Source of the DNA: Myxococcales bacterium
GTDB taxonomy: Bacteria; Myxococcota_A; Polyangia; Haliangiales; Haliangiaceae
Direction: 5' to 3'
DNA: 64,000 nt
NCBI GenBank assembly: GCA_016707895.1
Contig: JADJGV010000005.1
Span: 434,001 to 498,000, forward strand
Numbering within the stretch: the stretch's first letter is position 1; each line of letters begins with the position of its first letter. Position numbers and translations under genes: made by a program. Shown here one piece after another: positions 9,014-16,676 of the stretch. The notes beneath the pieces are model-generated. The model was not told the DNA's origin. It made no database searches and saw only the letters and a list, made by a program, of their open reading frames with translations.

Positions 9014-10201
9014 ATGACCGACGACGACGACTTCGCCGCGATGTTCGCCCAGACCGCGCAGGGCCAGACCAAGGGTGCCGCCCCGGTCAAGCGCCCGAAG
9101 GCGGGCGACATGGTGACCGGCGTCGTGACGTCGATCGGCAAGGACGCGGTGTTCATCGACCTCGGCGACAAGTCCGAGGGCGTGCTCGATCGCGATCAGG
9201 TCGTGGCCGAGGACGGCAGCGTGCGGCTCAAGGTCGGCGACAAGGTCGAGGCGCGGGTGGCCGGGGAGCGCGGCGGCGCGCTGGTCTTGCGGGTGCGGAT
9301 GGGCCGCGGCGGCGAGGCCAAGGCCGAGCTGGTGCAGGCCCACGAGCTGGGCATCCCCGTCGAGGGCAAGGTGACCGGCGTGATCAAGGGCGGCCTCGAC
9401 GTCGACGTCGCCGGCGTGCGCGGCTTCTGCCCGGCGTCGCAGGTCGACGCGCGGTTCGTCGCCGACCAGAGCGTCTTCGTCGGCCAGCGCCTGCAGTTCC
9501 GGGTCACGCAGTACGAGCGCGGCAACCTGGTGCTGTCGCGGCGGGCGCTGCTCGAGGAGGAGAACGCCAAGCGCGCGGCCGAGCTCAAGGGCAAGCTCGA
9601 GGTCGGCGTGGTGATCCGCGGCAAGGTCACCGGCTTCAAGCCGTTCGGCGCGTTCGTCGACATCGGCGGCATCGAGGGCATGCTGCACGTCAGCGAGCTC
9701 GGCCACAGCCGAGTCGAGAAGCCCGAGGACGTGCTGCAGCTGGGCCAGGAGCTCGACGTCCAGGTGAAGTCGATCGAGGAGGCCGTCGAGGGCAAGCGGC
9801 CGCGCATCGCGCTGTCGATCAAGTCGCTGATGGACGACCCGTGGGGTCAGGCCGTCAAGTCGCTGGTCGTCGGCGCGACCGTCAAGGGCACCGTCACGCG
9901 CCTGCAGCCGTTCGGCGCCTTCGTCGAGGTGCTGCCCACCGTCGAGGGCCTCGTCCACATCAGCGAGCTCGGCGCCGGCCGCCGCCTGAACCACCCCAAG
10001 GAAGCCGTCGCCGTCGGCCAGCAGGTCGAGGTCATCATCCTCGGCCTCGACCCCGAGAAGCGCCGCATCTCCCTCTCCATGGCCGCCGCCGCCAAGCAGG
10101 CCGAAGCCAACGACCTCGCCGAGGCCCGCGCCTCCGTCGTCCCCGCCCCCGCCCGCCTCGGCACGCTGGCCGACATGTTCAACAAGTCGAAGAAGAAGTA
10201 G
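9014..10201 (+). CDS. S1 RNA-binding domain protein with four S1 repeats
   Basis: The chosen ATG at 9014 (MTDDDDFAAMF) follows a purine-rich GGGAAGGA about ten bases upstream; an in-frame upstream start at 8954 would add a non-conserved 20-residue leader. The 395-residue product carries four OB-fold S1 repeats at about 28-98, 110-178, 195-270 and 282-355. The last two are the most typical ('GKVTGFKPFGAFVDIGGIEGMLHVSEL' divided over two strands, and 'GTVTRLQPFGAFVEV...GLVHISEL'). It ends in a short Lys-rich tail. The family includes ribosomal protein bS1 and short RpsA-like RNA chaperones; it is shorter than bS1 (about 550-570, six repeats), so an auxiliary translation or RNA-binding role is likelier. 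Its TAG stop lies inside the GTAG of the downstream palindromic element. Confidence 0.85.
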   Translation: MTDDDDFAAMFAQTAQGQTKGAAPVKRPKAGDMVTGVVTSIGKDAVFIDLGDKSEGVLDRDQVVAEDGSVRLKVGDKVEARVAGERGGALVLRVRMGRGGEAKAELVQAHELGIPVEGKVTGVIKGGLDVDVAGVRGFCPASQVDARFVADQSVFVGQRLQFRVTQYERGNLVLSRRALLEEENAKRAAELKGKLEVGVVIRGKVTGFKPFGAFVDIGGIEGMLHVSELGHSRVEKPEDVLQLGQELDVQVKSIEEAVEGKRPRIALSIKSLMDDPWGQAVKSLVVGATVKGTVTRLQPFGAFVEVLPTVEGLVHISELGAGRRLNHPKEAVAVGQQVEVIILGLDPEKRRISLSMAAAAKQAEANDLAEARASVVPAPARLGTLADMFNKSKKK

Positions 10202-10437
10202 GGACAGGATCTACCCCTCCATCTCATCGCGATCGCTTGGCTTTTTCGGCCCGTTGCGTCCCAAGAAGGGACACTTTCCACCCTGTCATCTGTCCGGGAT
10301 TATTCAGGAAGTTTGCGCTTCTAAAATCGTCGTAGTTTCGGCCGGTTGCAAGTGAGGGAAGTGTCCCTTCTTGCGACACAAGACTGTATAATTCCTGATT
10401 GGTATCGAATGCTTGCGGGGTAGGATCCTGTCCCTAC
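10198..10437. repeat. REP/BIME-like composite palindromic element
   Basis: A 240-bp element with matched ends. The left end starts GTAGGGACAGGATC (10198) and continues TACCCC. The right end (10417-10437) is its reverse complement with one extra C. On each strand a GTAG tetranucleotide precedes an imperfect palindrome, the layout known for REP sequences moved by REP-associated tyrosine transposases (RAYT). A second nested pair lies inside: AAGAAGGGACACTTTCC (10263-10279) and its near-exact complement (10357-10372). The middle is clearly less GC-rich than the neighbourhood (GATTATTCAGG, CTAAAATCGT, GTATAATTCC). The TAG inside each GTAG is the stop codon of the converging S1 gene (left) and beta-helix gene (right). 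No transposase is encoded inside. Could instead be called a MITE. The same GTAGGGAC start is seen again at 15249 on the minus strand. Confidence 0.65.
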
Positions 10438-11603
10438 AGGCCCTGCAGCTGCGAGTTGGTGATGGTGAGCGAGCGGGTGTTGGTGCCGACGGCGGTGCCG
10501 GCGTTGTTGGTGGCCCCGGTCGAGACCTGGGTCCAGTGGCCGCCGGTGTTGCCGGACATGACGGTGTCGGTGATGACGAGGTCGCCGCCGAAGTCGTTGG
10601 AGGTGAAGAACAGGCCGCCGCCGAAGGCGTTGACGCCGGCGGCGTTGTCGACGATGCGGTCGCCGCACAGCGTGACGTCGACCGAGGCGCCGTCGCTGTA
10701 GATGGCGCCGCCGTTGCCGCCCGAGCCGATCTCGTTCTGGCCGTTGTTCATGAAGCTGCACTGCGCCGGGTCGTTGTTGTTGGCGTCGTGGCCTTCGGCG
10801 GCGTTGTTGGCGAACAGGCTGTCGTAGATGTTGAGCTCGGCGAACAGCCCGCCGACGGCGGCCGCGTTCGATGCGCCGTTGTGCTCGAAGGTGCTGTCGG
10901 CGATCACGACGCCGTGCTTGCTGCCGACCACGTAGATCGCGCCGCCGCCGGTGTCGGGGCCGAGCGGCGCGGCGTGGTTGCCGCGGAAGACGCTGTCGAT
11001 GACGTTGAGGTTGCCGTCGCGCATGTACAGCGCGCCGCCCTCGCCGTCGTTCCAGCCCTGCGAGCACGGCGCCGGCCGCGGCGACGGGATGGCCTCGGTC
11101 GGCGTGGTCTTGCCGTTGACCAGCGCGATCCGCTGCAGCGTCACCATCGTGTCGAGCGCGCGGAAGTTGGGGCTGTCGAAGCGGAGGAGCTGCACGGCGC
11201 CGCCGCCGTCGAGCACGATCGTCCGGCCACCGTCGATGACGGTGTCGCGGTTGATCGGCAAGGTCAGCGTCGCGGTGACCGGGATCGTGACGACGCCGGG
11301 GCCGCACGCGAAGGTGATCGTGCCGCCGGCGGTGACCGCCGCCTGCAGCGCGGCGAACGTGCAGCTGGCGGCGGTGCCGGTGCCGACGACGTGATCGGGC
11401 GCGCGGGTGTCGACCAGCTGGCCGCGGGCCGGGACGCCGGCGGCGCAGCTGCCGCTGGGGTTGCCGGCGGGGCCGATGTCGGCGCCGGGCGCGCCGTCGG
11501 GCGCCGGGGTGCCGTCGACGCTGGCGTCGCCGTCGCCGCCACCGGGGGAGTCGCCGCCGCAGGCCGCCACCGCGATCGCGATCAAGATCGGTCCGCTCCG
11601 CAT
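10434..11603 (-). CDS. Lipoprotein with right-handed beta-helix repeats
   Basis: From the ATG at 11603 (MRSGPILIAIAVAACGGD) the 389-residue product has a lipoprotein signal (Cys15) followed by a Gly/Asp/Pro-rich spacer. The main body looks like a parallel beta-helix of the polymorphic outer-membrane/pectate-lyase-like type: repeated short strands with 'GGAIYV', 'SVFRGNHA', 'STFEHNGAS', 'GGAIYSD' and 'GGGLFFTSND' turns. Such proteins are usually surface-exposed and may bind or cut polysaccharide; no catalytic residues can be assigned. The start was moved in from 11642 because the ATG at 11603 directly begins the signal peptide. The stop codon is provided by the right end of the BIME-like element, so the C-terminus may have been trimmed by its insertion. 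Confidence 0.75.
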   Translation of the reverse strand: MRSGPILIAIAVAACGGDSPGGGDGDASVDGTPAPDGAPGADIGPAGNPSGSCAAGVPARGQLVDTRAPDHVVGTGTAASCTFAALQAAVTAGGTITFACGPGVVTIPVTATLTLPINRDTVIDGGRTIVLDGGGAVQLLRFDSPNFRALDTMVTLQRIALVNGKTTPTEAIPSPRPAPCSQGWNDGEGGALYMRDGNLNVIDSVFRGNHAAPLGPDTGGGAIYVVGSKHGVVIADSTFEHNGASNAAAVGGLFAELNIYDSLFANNAAEGHDANNNDPAQCSFMNNGQNEIGSGGNGGAIYSDGASVDVTLCGDRIVDNAAGVNAFGGGLFFTSNDFGGDLVITDTVMSGNTGGHWTQVSTGATNNAGTAVGTNTRSLTITNSQLQGL

Positions 11604-11653
11604 GCGGCGAGCGTAGCTCATGCGCGGCGCGGCGTTCTGCACTACGGTGAGGC

Positions 11654-12379
11654 GTGATCGCGCTCAGCTACCAGCCGCCGCTGGTCGAAGGCCGCCTGGT
11701 GTCGCGCTACCAGCGCTTCTTCGCCGACGTCGCGCTGGCCGGCGGCCTGGGCACCGTCACCGCGCACTGCCCGAACCCCGGCTCGATGGCCAGCTGCATG
11801 GAGGTCGGCGGGCGGGTCTGGGTGCAGCGCAAGAGCGGCGGCAAGCTCGACTGGGGCTGGGAGCTGGCCGAGGTCGGCGGCGTGATGATCAGCGTCAACC
11901 CGACGCGCTCGAACGCGCTGGTGGCGGCCGCGCTCGAGGCCAACGCCATCCCCGAGCTCGTCGGCTACGGCAAGGTGCGGCGCGAGGCCGACGCCGGCGA
12001 GTCGCGCCTGGACTTCTTGCTGATCAAGGGCGCCAAGAACAAGGAGCGCTGCTTCGTCGAGGTGAAGACCGTGACGATGGCCGGCGCCACCCCCGATCAG
12101 GCGATCTTCCCCGACTCGGTCACCGAGCGCGGCGTCCGTCACCTCGACGAGCTGCGCGCGCTGCGCAAGCAAGGCTTCCGCACCGCGCTGCTGTTCGTGA
12201 TCGCCCGCGGCGGCTGCACCCGGATGGCGCCGGCCGACGCGATCGATCCGGCCTACGCCGCGGCGCTGCGCACCGCCGCCAAGGCCGGCGTCGAGATCCT
12301 CGCCTACCAGTGCGTACCGACGCTGGCCGGCCTGGCCTGGGGCGCGAAGGCCTCCGTCGAGCTCGGCAAGGGCAAGTAG
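11654..12379 (+). CDS. sfsA: DNA/RNA nuclease SfsA
   Basis: The 241-residue product starts at GTG 11654 and matches SfsA throughout: an N-terminal OB-like part with 'GRLVSRYQRFFADV' and 'AHCPNPGSMASCMEVGGRVW', and a C-terminal PD-(D/E)XK-type nuclease part with 'ESRLDFLL...CFVEVKTVTMAG' (Asp and Glu-x-Lys catalytic residues) and 'FPDSVTERGVRHLDEL'. SfsA was first named for sugar-fermentation stimulation; the E. coli protein is reported to bind DNA and act as a nuclease. Length is typical. The next gene begins 8 bases downstream, so they are probably co-transcribed. Confidence 0.93.
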   Translation: MIALSYQPPLVEGRLVSRYQRFFADVALAGGLGTVTAHCPNPGSMASCMEVGGRVWVQRKSGGKLDWGWELAEVGGVMISVNPTRSNALVAAALEANAIPELVGYGKVRREADAGESRLDFLLIKGAKNKERCFVEVKTVTMAGATPDQAIFPDSVTERGVRHLDELRALRKQGFRTALLFVIARGGCTRMAPADAIDPAYAAALRTAAKAGVEILAYQCVPTLAGLAWGAKASVELGKGK

Positions 12380-12387
12380 CGGCGCGC

Positions 12388-12684
12388 GTGAGCTGGGTCA
12401 GCGACGCGGTGGACGCGCTGCGCGCGGGGCACACGGTGACGGTGCGACCGCGCGGTCACTCGATGCGCGGGCGGATCGAAGACGGCCAGGCCGTGACGCT
12501 GGCCCCGACCTCGCCCGACGAGGTCGGCGTCGGTGACGTGATCCTGGTGCGCTGGAAGGGCAACGTGTTGCTCCACCGCGTCTACGCGCTCGATCCTGAG
12601 CGCGTGCAGATCGGCAACAATCTCGGCAAGGTCAACGGCTGGGTCGCGTGGGGCGACGTGCTGGGTCGCGCCGTCGACGTGTGA
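12388..12684 (+). CDS. Minimal S24/S26-family peptidase-like protein
   Basis: A 98-residue protein from GTG 12388, 8 bases after sfsA. It carries the core of a LexA/signal-peptidase fold: 'VRPRGHSMRGRIEDGQAVTLAP' (nucleophile Ser in GHSM), 'VGVGDVILVRWKGNVLLHRVYAL', and a final 'GWVAWGDVLGRAVDV'. In the second motif the expected general base is His (LLHRV) rather than Lys, as in ER-type/SipW signal peptidases. No transmembrane helix or DNA-binding domain is present, so it is a soluble catalytic core. Similar short S24/S26 proteins occur next to unrelated genes in many genomes. The substrate cannot be inferred. Confidence 0.7.
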   Translation: MSWVSDAVDALRAGHTVTVRPRGHSMRGRIEDGQAVTLAPTSPDEVGVGDVILVRWKGNVLLHRVYALDPERVQIGNNLGKVNGWVAWGDVLGRAVDV

Positions 12685-12694
12685 GCCGGCGCGG

Positions 12695-13255
12695 TCAGAA
12701 CGTGCGGCCGAGGTGCAGCGCGGGGAAGACGGTGATCGGGCTGGGCTCGTAGGTGGCGCCGGCGACGTGCATCGGCGCGGCGCCGAGGGCGTAGCCGACG
12801 CCGAGCCAGACGGTGGCGTAGAGGTCGGCGGGCAGGGCGACGCGGTAGCCGCCGTGGACGCCGAGGCCGAGCTGGCGCTGGTCGGTGACGGCGCCGGCGT
12901 GGCGGGCCTCGACCTCGATCAGGCCGGCGTCGACGCCGCCGAACCAGCCGCGGCGGGTGGCGCGCGGGAAGTACTGCAGCTTGGCGCCGAAGCCGTCGAA
13001 CGAGACGGCGACGCCGTCGTCGGCGTGGGCGAACGCCGGTAGGTCCATGGCGAAGTTGCCCAGGTCGACGCGCCAGTGGCCGCGGGCGATGCCGGCGTGG
13101 AGCGAGTGGCCGCCCAGCGCGTAGGCGGTGGGATCGACCTCGACGTCGGCCTCGAGGCGGCCGGGGTCGGCGGCGGCGGGCGCGGTGGCGGCGAGGGTGG
13201 CGGCGAGGGTGGCGGCGAGGGCGGCGACGGCGACGGTGCGATCGAGGTGCTGCAT
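12695..13255 (-). CDS. Exported protein, probable small outer-membrane beta-barrel
   Basis: From ATG 13255 (MQHLDRTVAVAALAATLAATLAATAPAAAD) the 186-residue protein has a long Ala-rich signal peptide, encoded by a 12-bp tandem repeat. The mature part has alternating hydrophobic strands with aromatic ends ('GFGAKLQYFPRATRRGWFGGVDAGLIEVEARH', divided by turns) and finishes in '...PALHLGRTF', a terminal Phe typical of outer-membrane barrels. No family is recognised with certainty. It is transcribed divergently from a LysR regulator 66 bases away and is likely its target. Confidence 0.6.
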   Translation of the reverse strand: MQHLDRTVAVAALAATLAATLAATAPAAADPGRLEADVEVDPTAYALGGHSLHAGIARGHWRVDLGNFAMDLPAFAHADDGVAVSFDGFGAKLQYFPRATRRGWFGGVDAGLIEVEARHAGAVTDQRQLGLGVHGGYRVALPADLYATVWLGVGYALGAAPMHVAGATYEPSPITVFPALHLGRTF

Positions 13256-13321
13256 GAGCGTCACGATGAGGCATGCGTGGGCGCATGAAAATTGCGGTTC
13301 GATGCATGGCATCATGCGCGC
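13256..13321. promoter_or_regulatory. LysR-type operator region in divergent intergenic gap
   Basis: The 66-bp gap holds several dyads: GATGC-ATG-GCATC (13301-13313), a perfect ATGCGCGCAT palindrome (13314-13323) that overlaps the LysR start codon, and GCATGCG...CGCATG further left (13271-13286). A locally AT-rich tract (GAAAATTG) lies between them. LysR regulators commonly bind T-N11-A dyads in such gaps to repress themselves and activate the divergent gene. Confidence 0.5.
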
Positions 13322-14245
13322 ATGCATATCCCGTGGAGTGAGGTCGAGCTGGTCGTCGCGATCGCCGACAACGGCAGCCTCAGCAAGGCGGCGGCGGCGC
13401 TCGGCGTGACCCAGCCGACCGCGAGCCGGCGGCTGGCGGCGCTCGAGGCCGCGCTGGGCGAGCCGCTGTTCGGGCGCGGCGTCGCCGGCACCACGCTGAC
13501 GGCGTTCGGCGAGCGGCTGCTCGAGCCGGCGCGGCGGATGGCGGCGTGCGCCAGCGAGGTGACGCGGGCCGCGGCCGCAGCCGACGCGCGCCCCCGCGGC
13601 GTGGTGCGGGTGACCGCGCCGCCCGGCGTCGCCGCCGAGTTGGTCGCGCCGCTGGCGCCGCACCTGCGGGCGCGGCTGCCCGAGGTCGAGCTGGAGGTGG
13701 TGGCGACGATCGACTACCTCGACCTGACGCGGCAAGACGCCGACCTGGCGCTGCGGGTGCAGCCGCTGAGCCGGCCCGACGCGCGGCGCGCGCTGGTGGC
13801 GGTGGCCTCGATCGAGCACGGCGTGGCCGCGTTCGCGACGCCGGCCTACGCGCACACGCTGCCGCGCGGCTACGGCTTCGCCGACGTTGCGTGGATCGCC
13901 TGGCCGCGCAGCCACGCCCACCTGGCGCCCAACCCGCAGCTCGCGGCGCGCGTCCCGGGCTTCCGCCCCGCGTTCGCGTCGGACGACTTCCTGGTGCAGC
14001 TGCGCGCGGCCGAGGCCGGCGTCGGCGCGATCGTCCTCGGCACGCTGCGCAGCCCGCGGGCGCCGGCGACCGCGCTGGCGCCGCTGGCGCTCGACACCGG
14101 CGCGCTGCGCTCGACCTTGCACCTGATCTCGACCCGCGCCGCGCTGGCGATCCCGCGGGTGAGCGCGGTGGCCGATCTGCTGGCCGCCGAGCTGATCGCG
14201 GCCGGCAAGGCGAGCGGCGCCACGGCGCGCGCACGCCGCCGCTGA
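13322..14245 (+). CDS. LysR-family transcriptional regulator
   Basis: The 307-residue product starts MHIPWSEVELVVAIADNGSLSKAAAALGVTQ, split here only for description: the winged helix-turn-helix covers about 1-62 with 'SLSKAAAALGVTQPTASRRL' as the HTH. A co-inducer-binding periplasmic-like domain follows (about 90-290), with 'GVVRVTAPPGVAAELVAP' and 'RLPEVELEVVAT', as in LysR proteins of the CrgA/YafC type. The HTH is typical. Upstream in-frame starts exist, but 13322 places the DNA-binding domain at the N-terminus. It probably controls the divergent envelope gene. Effector unknown. Confidence 0.88.
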   Translation: MHIPWSEVELVVAIADNGSLSKAAAALGVTQPTASRRLAALEAALGEPLFGRGVAGTTLTAFGERLLEPARRMAACASEVTRAAAAADARPRGVVRVTAPPGVAAELVAPLAPHLRARLPEVELEVVATIDYLDLTRQDADLALRVQPLSRPDARRALVAVASIEHGVAAFATPAYAHTLPRGYGFADVAWIAWPRSHAHLAPNPQLAARVPGFRPAFASDDFLVQLRAAEAGVGAIVLGTLRSPRAPATALAPLALDTGALRSTLHLISTRAALAIPRVSAVADLLAAELIAAGKASGATARARRR

Positions 14246-14254
14246 CGCCTCACC

Positions 14255-15169
14255 TCACGGCAGGTCGGCGTCGGCGAAGGCGCAGGCGCCGACGGTGCCC
14301 TCGGTCGGCTGCCAGTTCGCCGAGTCGGCGTAGAAGACGCGGCCGAAGGTGCCGTCCCAGCACTCCGACGCGGTGACCTCGGCGGCGAGGTCGCCCGAGC
14401 GGGCGCGCAGGTCGGCGCGGCCGGCGCCGGTGGCCAGCCAGCGCGAGCGCAGCGTGACCTCCTCGGCGGCGGTGCCCGGGTCCTCGGTGTCGCCGTGGAT
14501 CTGGAACACCATGTCGCCGGCGCCGTCGGCGGCCTCGTTGTAACCGTAGTCGTAGTGCACCGCGGTCGGCGTGCCGTCGCGGTCCTCGACGCCGTCGGCG
14601 CCGATGTCGAGCGCGCGGTTGGGGATGTCGTAGGTCACGTCGAGCTGGCCGCGGCCGTCGTTCTCGCGCGGGTTGACGCGCTCGGCGGCGTCGAAGTCGA
14701 GGTGGAACGAGCCGGTGCGATCGCCGTTGGCGTTGCCGTCGATCAGCGTCTCCCACGGCGCGTTGGCCTCGGTGCGGCTGTGGCCGTCGAGCTTCCAGTC
14801 GTAGGTGCCGTCGGCCAGCTCGGTGACGGTCAGGCGCCACTCGGCCGGGTCGAGGGCGTCGTGGTGCGGGCCCCACACCGCGGTCGCGCCGTCGGTCGAG
14901 GTCGGCGGGAACTGCACGATGGTGTGCACCAGCACCAGCACGAACGCGGTGCCGCCGTTGAGCGTGCGGGTGATGTCGCGGGTGGCGACGTACCAGCGCG
15001 CGGTCTCGCCGACCGCGGCCAGCTTGGCGCCGGCTTGATCCGGCAGCTTGATCTTCACCTGGTCGGCGGTGGGCAGCACCTTGGCGACCGGGTGGCTGTC
15101 GTCCTGCTGCACGCAGGCGCTGGCGAACAGGGTGGTGGCGGTGGCGACGGCGAGGGTGAGGCGCTTCAT
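14255..15169 (-). CDS. Lipoprotein of unknown function
   Basis: 304 residues from ATG 15169 (MKRLTLAVATATTLFASAC), with a lipoprotein signal and Cys19. A preceding in-frame ATG at 15172 adds one Met; the AGG upstream spaces better to 15169. The mature part is acidic, about 285 residues, with 'TYDWKLDGHSRTEANAPWETLIDG' and 'FHLDFDAAERVNPR' segments and three Cys in the C-terminal part. It resembles lipoproteins of unknown function seen in myxobacteria; no enzymatic motif is visible. It is convergent with the LysR gene (9-base gap) and lies downstream of a REP-like hairpin. Confidence 0.65.
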   Translation of the reverse strand: MKRLTLAVATATTLFASACVQQDDSHPVAKVLPTADQVKIKLPDQAGAKLAAVGETARWYVATRDITRTLNGGTAFVLVLVHTIVQFPPTSTDGATAVWGPHHDALDPAEWRLTVTELADGTYDWKLDGHSRTEANAPWETLIDGNANGDRTGSFHLDFDAAERVNPRENDGRGQLDVTYDIPNRALDIGADGVEDRDGTPTAVHYDYGYNEAADGAGDMVFQIHGDTEDPGTAAEEVTLRSRWLATGAGRADLRARSGDLAAEVTASECWDGTFGRVFYADSANWQPTEGTVGACAFADADLP

Positions 15170-15223
15170 CATGCCTGGACCCAAGAGCACGGGGCGTGCC
15201 GGGCCGTCGTCTGCGGATCTCGC

Positions 15224-15249
15224 GGACTTGCGTTGTCGCAAGTCCCTAC
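15224..15249 (-). repeat. REP-like hairpin with GTAG foot
   Basis: On the minus strand GTAG is followed directly by GGACTTGCG, a 4-base ACAA loop and the perfect complement CGCAAGTCC. This is the classic REP layout (tetranucleotide plus palindrome), and its first eight bases GTAGGGAC match the element at 10198-10437. It lies between two same-strand lipoprotein genes, 44 bases after the stop of one, and may also act as a weak terminator or an mRNA-stabilising hairpin. No T-run follows on either strand. Confidence 0.55.
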
Positions 15250-15292
15250 ACGGCCGCGCGCCGTGGCTGGATCCGGCAGTGTCAACGTGCGG

Positions 15293-15772
15293 TCACTTGG
15301 GGATCGCGACGCCGTGCGTCGACAGGCAGCGGGCGGCCTCCTTGCCGACCTCCATGATCTGCTGCGCGTCGGCGCGATCGAGCTTGGCGCCGGACTTCTT
15401 CAGGGCGGCGCTCCACGCCGCAAACTTGGTGGCGACCTGCTTCGCGCACGCCGCGTCCTTGCACCCGCACACCTCGTCGGTGAGCGCCTTGTAGGCGACG
15501 TAGCGCGGCTCGTGGTGCACCAGGCAGCCGTCGAGGCGCGCCTGCGCGGCCTGCAGCGCTGGCAGGTCGGCGTCGGCGATCTTGCCGGCGTCCTTGGCCA
15601 GCGCCTGGACATCGGCGCGCACCTGGTCGGCGCACGCCTTGTCGCGGCACGCGCAGCCGGCGTCGGCGAGCGTGGCGAGCTTGCCGACCAGCGCGCTGGG
15701 CTGCGGGCGTGCGGAGGAGTCCTTGCACGCGACGAGCGCGAGCGCGGCCAGGGCGAGGAGCATCGGCTTCAT
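15293..15772 (-). CDS. Small Cys-rich lipoprotein with two internal repeats
   Basis: 159 residues, beginning MKPMLLALAALALVACKDSS: a short signal with lipobox LVAC (Cys16). The mature part contains two repeats, each with a C-x-C-x4-C motif and a later single Cys: 'GCACRDKACADQV' then 'LDGCL', and 'VCGCKDAACAKQV' then 'AARCL'. Spacing between Cys suggests two disulfide-bonded helical hairpins rather than metal binding, since the protein is predicted to be outside the cytoplasm. This repeat type recurs in myxobacterial lipoproteins. Function unknown. Confidence 0.7.
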   Translation of the reverse strand: MKPMLLALAALALVACKDSSARPQPSALVGKLATLADAGCACRDKACADQVRADVQALAKDAGKIADADLPALQAAQARLDGCLVHHEPRYVAYKALTDEVCGCKDAACAKQVATKFAAWSAALKKSGAKLDRADAQQIMEVGKEAARCLSTHGVAIPK

Positions 15773-15850
15773 GACAGGTAGAAGCGCGCGCCGGCGGTTG
15801 TGACCGCCCGGTCGCGCCGGTGCCAGAGGTTGCCGCCCGCGGGCAGGTGG

Positions 15851-16591
15851 CTACGCCGCGAGCAGCGTCGGCAACAGCGCGCCCGCCGCGCCCAGCGCGA
15901 CGTGATCGAAGCGCGCGGCGTTGGCCGGCGGCTCGGCGTTGACCAGCCACGTGCGCCCGCCGAGCCGCGCCACCGCGTCGACCAGCGACGCGGCGGGCTC
16001 GACCAGCCCCGACGTGCCGACCGCGAGGAACATCAGCTCGCGGCCGGCGGCGCGGCCGAACGCCTCGACCCGCGCCAGCGCGCCGGGCGGCAGCAGCTCG
16101 CCGAACCACACCACGTCGGGGCGCAGCACGGCGTCCTTGCCGGCGGCGCGGCAGCGGCCGCACAGCGGCGCCACCCCGGCGCGGTAAGCCTGGCGATCGT
16201 CGAACGGCGCACGATCGCAGGCGCTGCACCGCGACCGCATCAGGTTGCCGTGCAGCTCGACGACGCGCTGGCTGCCGGCGGCCTGGTGCAGGCCGTCGAT
16301 GTTCTGGGTGGCGAGCAAGAAGCGATCGCCCAGGCGCGCCTCGAGCGCGGCCAGCGCGCGGTGCGCGGCGTTGGGCGCGACGTCGGCCATCGCCTGCCGC
16401 CGCTCGGAGTAGAAGCGCCACACCCGCAGCGGATCGGCCGCGAAGCCGTCCCAGGTCGCGACCTCGCGGACGTCCCGGCCTTCCCACAGGCCGCCGGCGT
16501 CACGGAAGGTGGGGATGCCGCTCTCGGCGGACACGCCGGCGCCGGTCAGGACGAGCAGGTGGGAGCGATCGGTGATGGGCAGCGGCTGCAT
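15851..16591 (-). CDS. Sir2-family NAD-dependent deacylase (class III-like)
   Basis: 246 residues from ATG 16591, preceded by GAGG seven bases upstream; a further in-frame start at 16618 lacks this support. It contains the Rossmann NAD motif 'GAGVSAESGIPTFR' (17-30), 'TQNIDGLH' (95-102), catalytic His114 in 'ELHGN', a zinc ribbon (C122-x2-C125 and C-x2-C in 'LCGRC'), and 'GTSGLVEPAA' and 'WLVNAEPP' near the end. 'FYSERR' (Tyr61, Arg64) matches the Y-x-x-R that lets CobB/SIRT5-type enzymes take succinyl or malonyl lysine. It therefore probably removes acyl groups from lysines using NAD. Stand-alone gene. Confidence 0.9.
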   Translation of the reverse strand: MQPLPITDRSHLLVLTGAGVSAESGIPTFRDAGGLWEGRDVREVATWDGFAADPLRVWRFYSERRQAMADVAPNAAHRALAALEARLGDRFLLATQNIDGLHQAAGSQRVVELHGNLMRSRCSACDRAPFDDRQAYRAGVAPLCGRCRAAGKDAVLRPDVVWFGELLPPGALARVEAFGRAAGRELMFLAVGTSGLVEPAASLVDAVARLGGRTWLVNAEPPANAARFDHVALGAAGALLPTLLAA

Positions 16592-16676
16592 GGCGGACCT
16601 CAGGACTGTTAGTGTCACGCAGACACCGTGTCGTCAAGGCCGATCTTCACCCGCGGCGGCGCCGTGGCGCGCGCGG

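Noticed and set aside
10198..10437. Simple bidirectional terminator between two convergent genes
   Set aside because: The matched, nested inverted repeats spanning 240 bp, the GTAG feet and the second GTAGGGAC copy elsewhere fit a mobile repeat better; terminator function may be a side effect.
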